From: JBQLZQ01 sp052168355
GTDB taxonomy: Bacteria; Pseudomonadota; Alphaproteobacteria; DSM-16000; Inquilinaceae
Direction of reading: 5' to 3'
Length of the DNA: 22,927 bases
Assembly (NCBI GenBank): GCA_052168355.1
Contig: JBQLZQ010000055.1
Coordinates: forward strand, 1 to 22,927
The first letter of the stretch is position 1. Every line of letters begins with the position of its first letter. The notes under the pieces were generated by a model, which worked only from the letters and a program-made list of their open reading frames with translations, made no database searches and was not told the DNA's origin. Positions 21,846-22,927 of this stretch are shown here, piece by piece. The translations under genes and the position numbers were made by a program.

Positions 21846-22547
21846 TCACCCCTCGCCCGTCAGTTCCGCCATGCCGGTTTCTCCCGCGGCCAACCGCGCC
21901 AGCAGATCGACATGGACGTCCAGCGCATCGATCACCGGATAACCCGGATCCTGCCCGTCGAAGGCCAGGTTCAGATCGGTGCCGGCGAGCACGACGGCCT
22001 CAGCCCCATGATTCTCCACCATCCGCCGCCCGGCTTCGAGGAACAGACGCCGCTGGGATTGGGTGCACGCGCCGGCCACGGCGACGTCTTGATAGCTCTG
22101 CCCAAGCGTCTCGATGTCGTCGTCCAGCGCCACCGCGTCGGTGCGGGCGAGTTGGCCGTAGAGCCGGGTTCGCATCACCACGCGGGTGCCCAGAAGGCCT
22201 ATGCGCCGCACGCCTCGCGCCGCGAAATAGCCGTCGAGTGGGGCGACCCCCGACACCAGGGGCAAGGGCGACAGCGCCTTCAGTTCTTCAAAACAATAGT
22301 GCGCGCCGAGCGAGGTCAGCGCCGCCACCTCCGCCCCGGCGGCCTTGAGTTCGGCCACCTGCCCAGCGAAGATCTCGGCCTGCGGCTCCCGGCGGTCTGC
22401 ACCGACATTGGCGATGAGCGTCTGGATGTCGCCATGGGACAGGGTCAAGCGCAGGCGCACGTTTTTCGCCTGCATCGCGGCGGCAAGGCGCTGATAGTAG
22501 ACCACGCTGGCCGCGACCCCAATTCCTCCAATAAGCCCGATGTGCAT
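21846..22547 (-). CDS. Aspartate/glutamate racemase-fold protein lacking both catalytic cysteines
   Basis: 233-residue protein of the Asp/Glu/hydantoin racemase superfamily, opening with the typical MHIGLIGGIGVAASVVYYQRL. The first catalytic Cys position is T78 (ALTSLGAH at 76-83 in place of a CTNTMH-like motif) and the second is G189 (LAGTDL at 187-192 in place of a GCTEL-like motif). In the usual enzymes these two cysteines remove and add the alpha proton; some family members such as the E. coli L-Asp/Glu-specific racemase have Thr plus Cys, but here neither Cys is present. C85 and C161 lie elsewhere. The frame is intact and ends normally. It converges on the MAPEG gene; GGGG lies upstream of the ATG. 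A racemase name would be misleading without a test. Confidence 0.82.
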   Translation of the reverse strand: MHIGLIGGIGVAASVVYYQRLAAAMQAKNVRLRLTLSHGDIQTLIANVGADRREPQAEIFAGQVAELKAAGAEVAALTSLGAHYCFEELKALSPLPLVSGVAPLDGYFAARGVRRIGLLGTRVVMRTRLYGQLARTDAVALDDDIETLGQSYQDVAVAGACTQSQRRLFLEAGRRMVENHGAEAVVLAGTDLNLAFDGQDPGYPVIDALDVHVDLLARLAAGETGMAELTGEG

Positions 22548-22842
22548 TTTGCCCCCTGGTCAACTCCGACCCGTTCCGCCCCTCGGTCAAGGCCGCGACA
22601 ACGACGTTGCATTGGATCGACATCCGCAAACGATGCGATCTGCCAATCCGGGACGGTGTTGCGCCAAGATAAACGTTTTGCTCCAAGCCGACGCAACCCA
22701 AAGAGGACCCTACCGGCTGGCTTTGGCCACGACGTCGTCGGCACGGGGAAGGCTCTTTGAGTTGAGCTGGAGTTGGAGGTCGCCCGTTTTCATGGACGGT
22801 TGTGCGCCGGCAGCTTCCAGCCGTTCAGCCTCGCTCCTTTCC
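22548..22842. other. Intergenic region upstream of the racemase-like gene
   Basis: This region holds no gene I can support; the short open frames on both strands resemble no known family. An imperfect inverted repeat, ATTGGATCG (22611-22619) against CGAT-CTG-CCAAT (22636-22647), lies about 65 bases before the racemase-like start and could be a regulatory site. Confidence 0.3.
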
Positions 22843-22845
22843 TAG

Positions 22846-22927
22846 GAGCCTGTCCGAGAATTCGCTAGGCGCTGCGAGGGGGTCTCTGATTCACTGCGTT
22901 TCATGAGCAAGAGCTTTCGCGAGTGGG
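22846..22927 (+). mobile_element. Left end of a probable insertion sequence (partial)
   Basis: A CTAG (22842-22845) is followed by GAGCCTGTCCGAGAA, which has the look of an insertion-sequence terminal repeat, and 57 bases from its first base an ATG opens a transposase-like frame. The CTAG could be the target site. The right end and any target duplication are outside the window, so this cannot be confirmed here. Confidence 0.4.
22903..22927 (+). CDS. Probable transposase, N-terminal fragment (runs off the window)
   Basis: Only eight codons are visible, MSKSFREW, continuing past the window edge. This start resembles the MSKTFRPW-type N-terminus of some IS1182-group transposases as I remember them, and it lies just inside a candidate insertion-sequence end. 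With so few residues this is a weak call. Confidence 0.35.

Noticed and set aside
22445..22845. Short open frames before the insertion-sequence end
   Set aside because: None resembles a known protein, and they overlap one another on both strands.

Overview
The window is GC-rich, with tightly packed genes and long antisense open frames, as expected of a high-GC proteobacterium. The gene families (dppABCDF-type dipeptide transporter, YciB-type membrane protein, MmyB-type XRE regulator, clusters of VOC/SnoaL/RibD-like enzymes) and the style of the palindromic repeat at the left edge suggest an alphaproteobacterium, perhaps near Rhodobacterales or Rhodospirillales. That placement is inference. 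I see no rRNA, tRNA or CRISPR array.

Left part (1-4537): a long imperfect hairpin, then an NAD-dependent epimerase/dehydratase on +. Next is a convergent M20 metallopeptidase (-), divergent from a Tautomerase_2-type protein (+). A classical SDR (-) and a YciB/septation-protein-A-like membrane protein (-) follow. A short degraded copy of the yciB 3' end lies between the tautomerase and the SDR.

Centre (4538-16619): two complete peptide-type ABC importers, both on -. The first (transcribed 9742 to 4538) is a binding protein, two permeases and one ATPase gene with two fused nucleotide-binding domains. Its genes are chained by 4-base stop/start overlaps, with GTG and TTG starts for the permeases. 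The second (16619 to 10030) is a clear dppABCDF system with an M24 (Xaa-Pro dipeptidase-like) gene placed between dppA and dppB. It therefore couples dipeptide import to a cytoplasmic peptidase that could split proline dipeptides.

Right part (16972-22927): an AAC(3)-I-type aminoglycoside acetyltransferase (+), then a - strand set reading tetR, VOC/PhnB, VOC/PhnB, SnoaL-like, RibD/DHFR-like. A TetR operator sits exactly between the -35 and -10 boxes of the tetR promoter, and the mRNA is probably leaderless. Upstream are an XRE/MmyB regulator (-) and a divergent MAPEG-family membrane protein (+). Then comes an Asp/Glu racemase-fold protein (-) that lacks both catalytic cysteines, and the window ends in the left end of a probable insertion sequence.

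I did not find a clearly new multi-gene system. The best candidates for a second look are the chromosomal AAC(3)-I homologue, the cysteine-less racemase, the TetR-controlled enzyme cassette, the peptidase embedded in the dpp operon, the yciB remnant, and several precise inverted repeats at gene starts.
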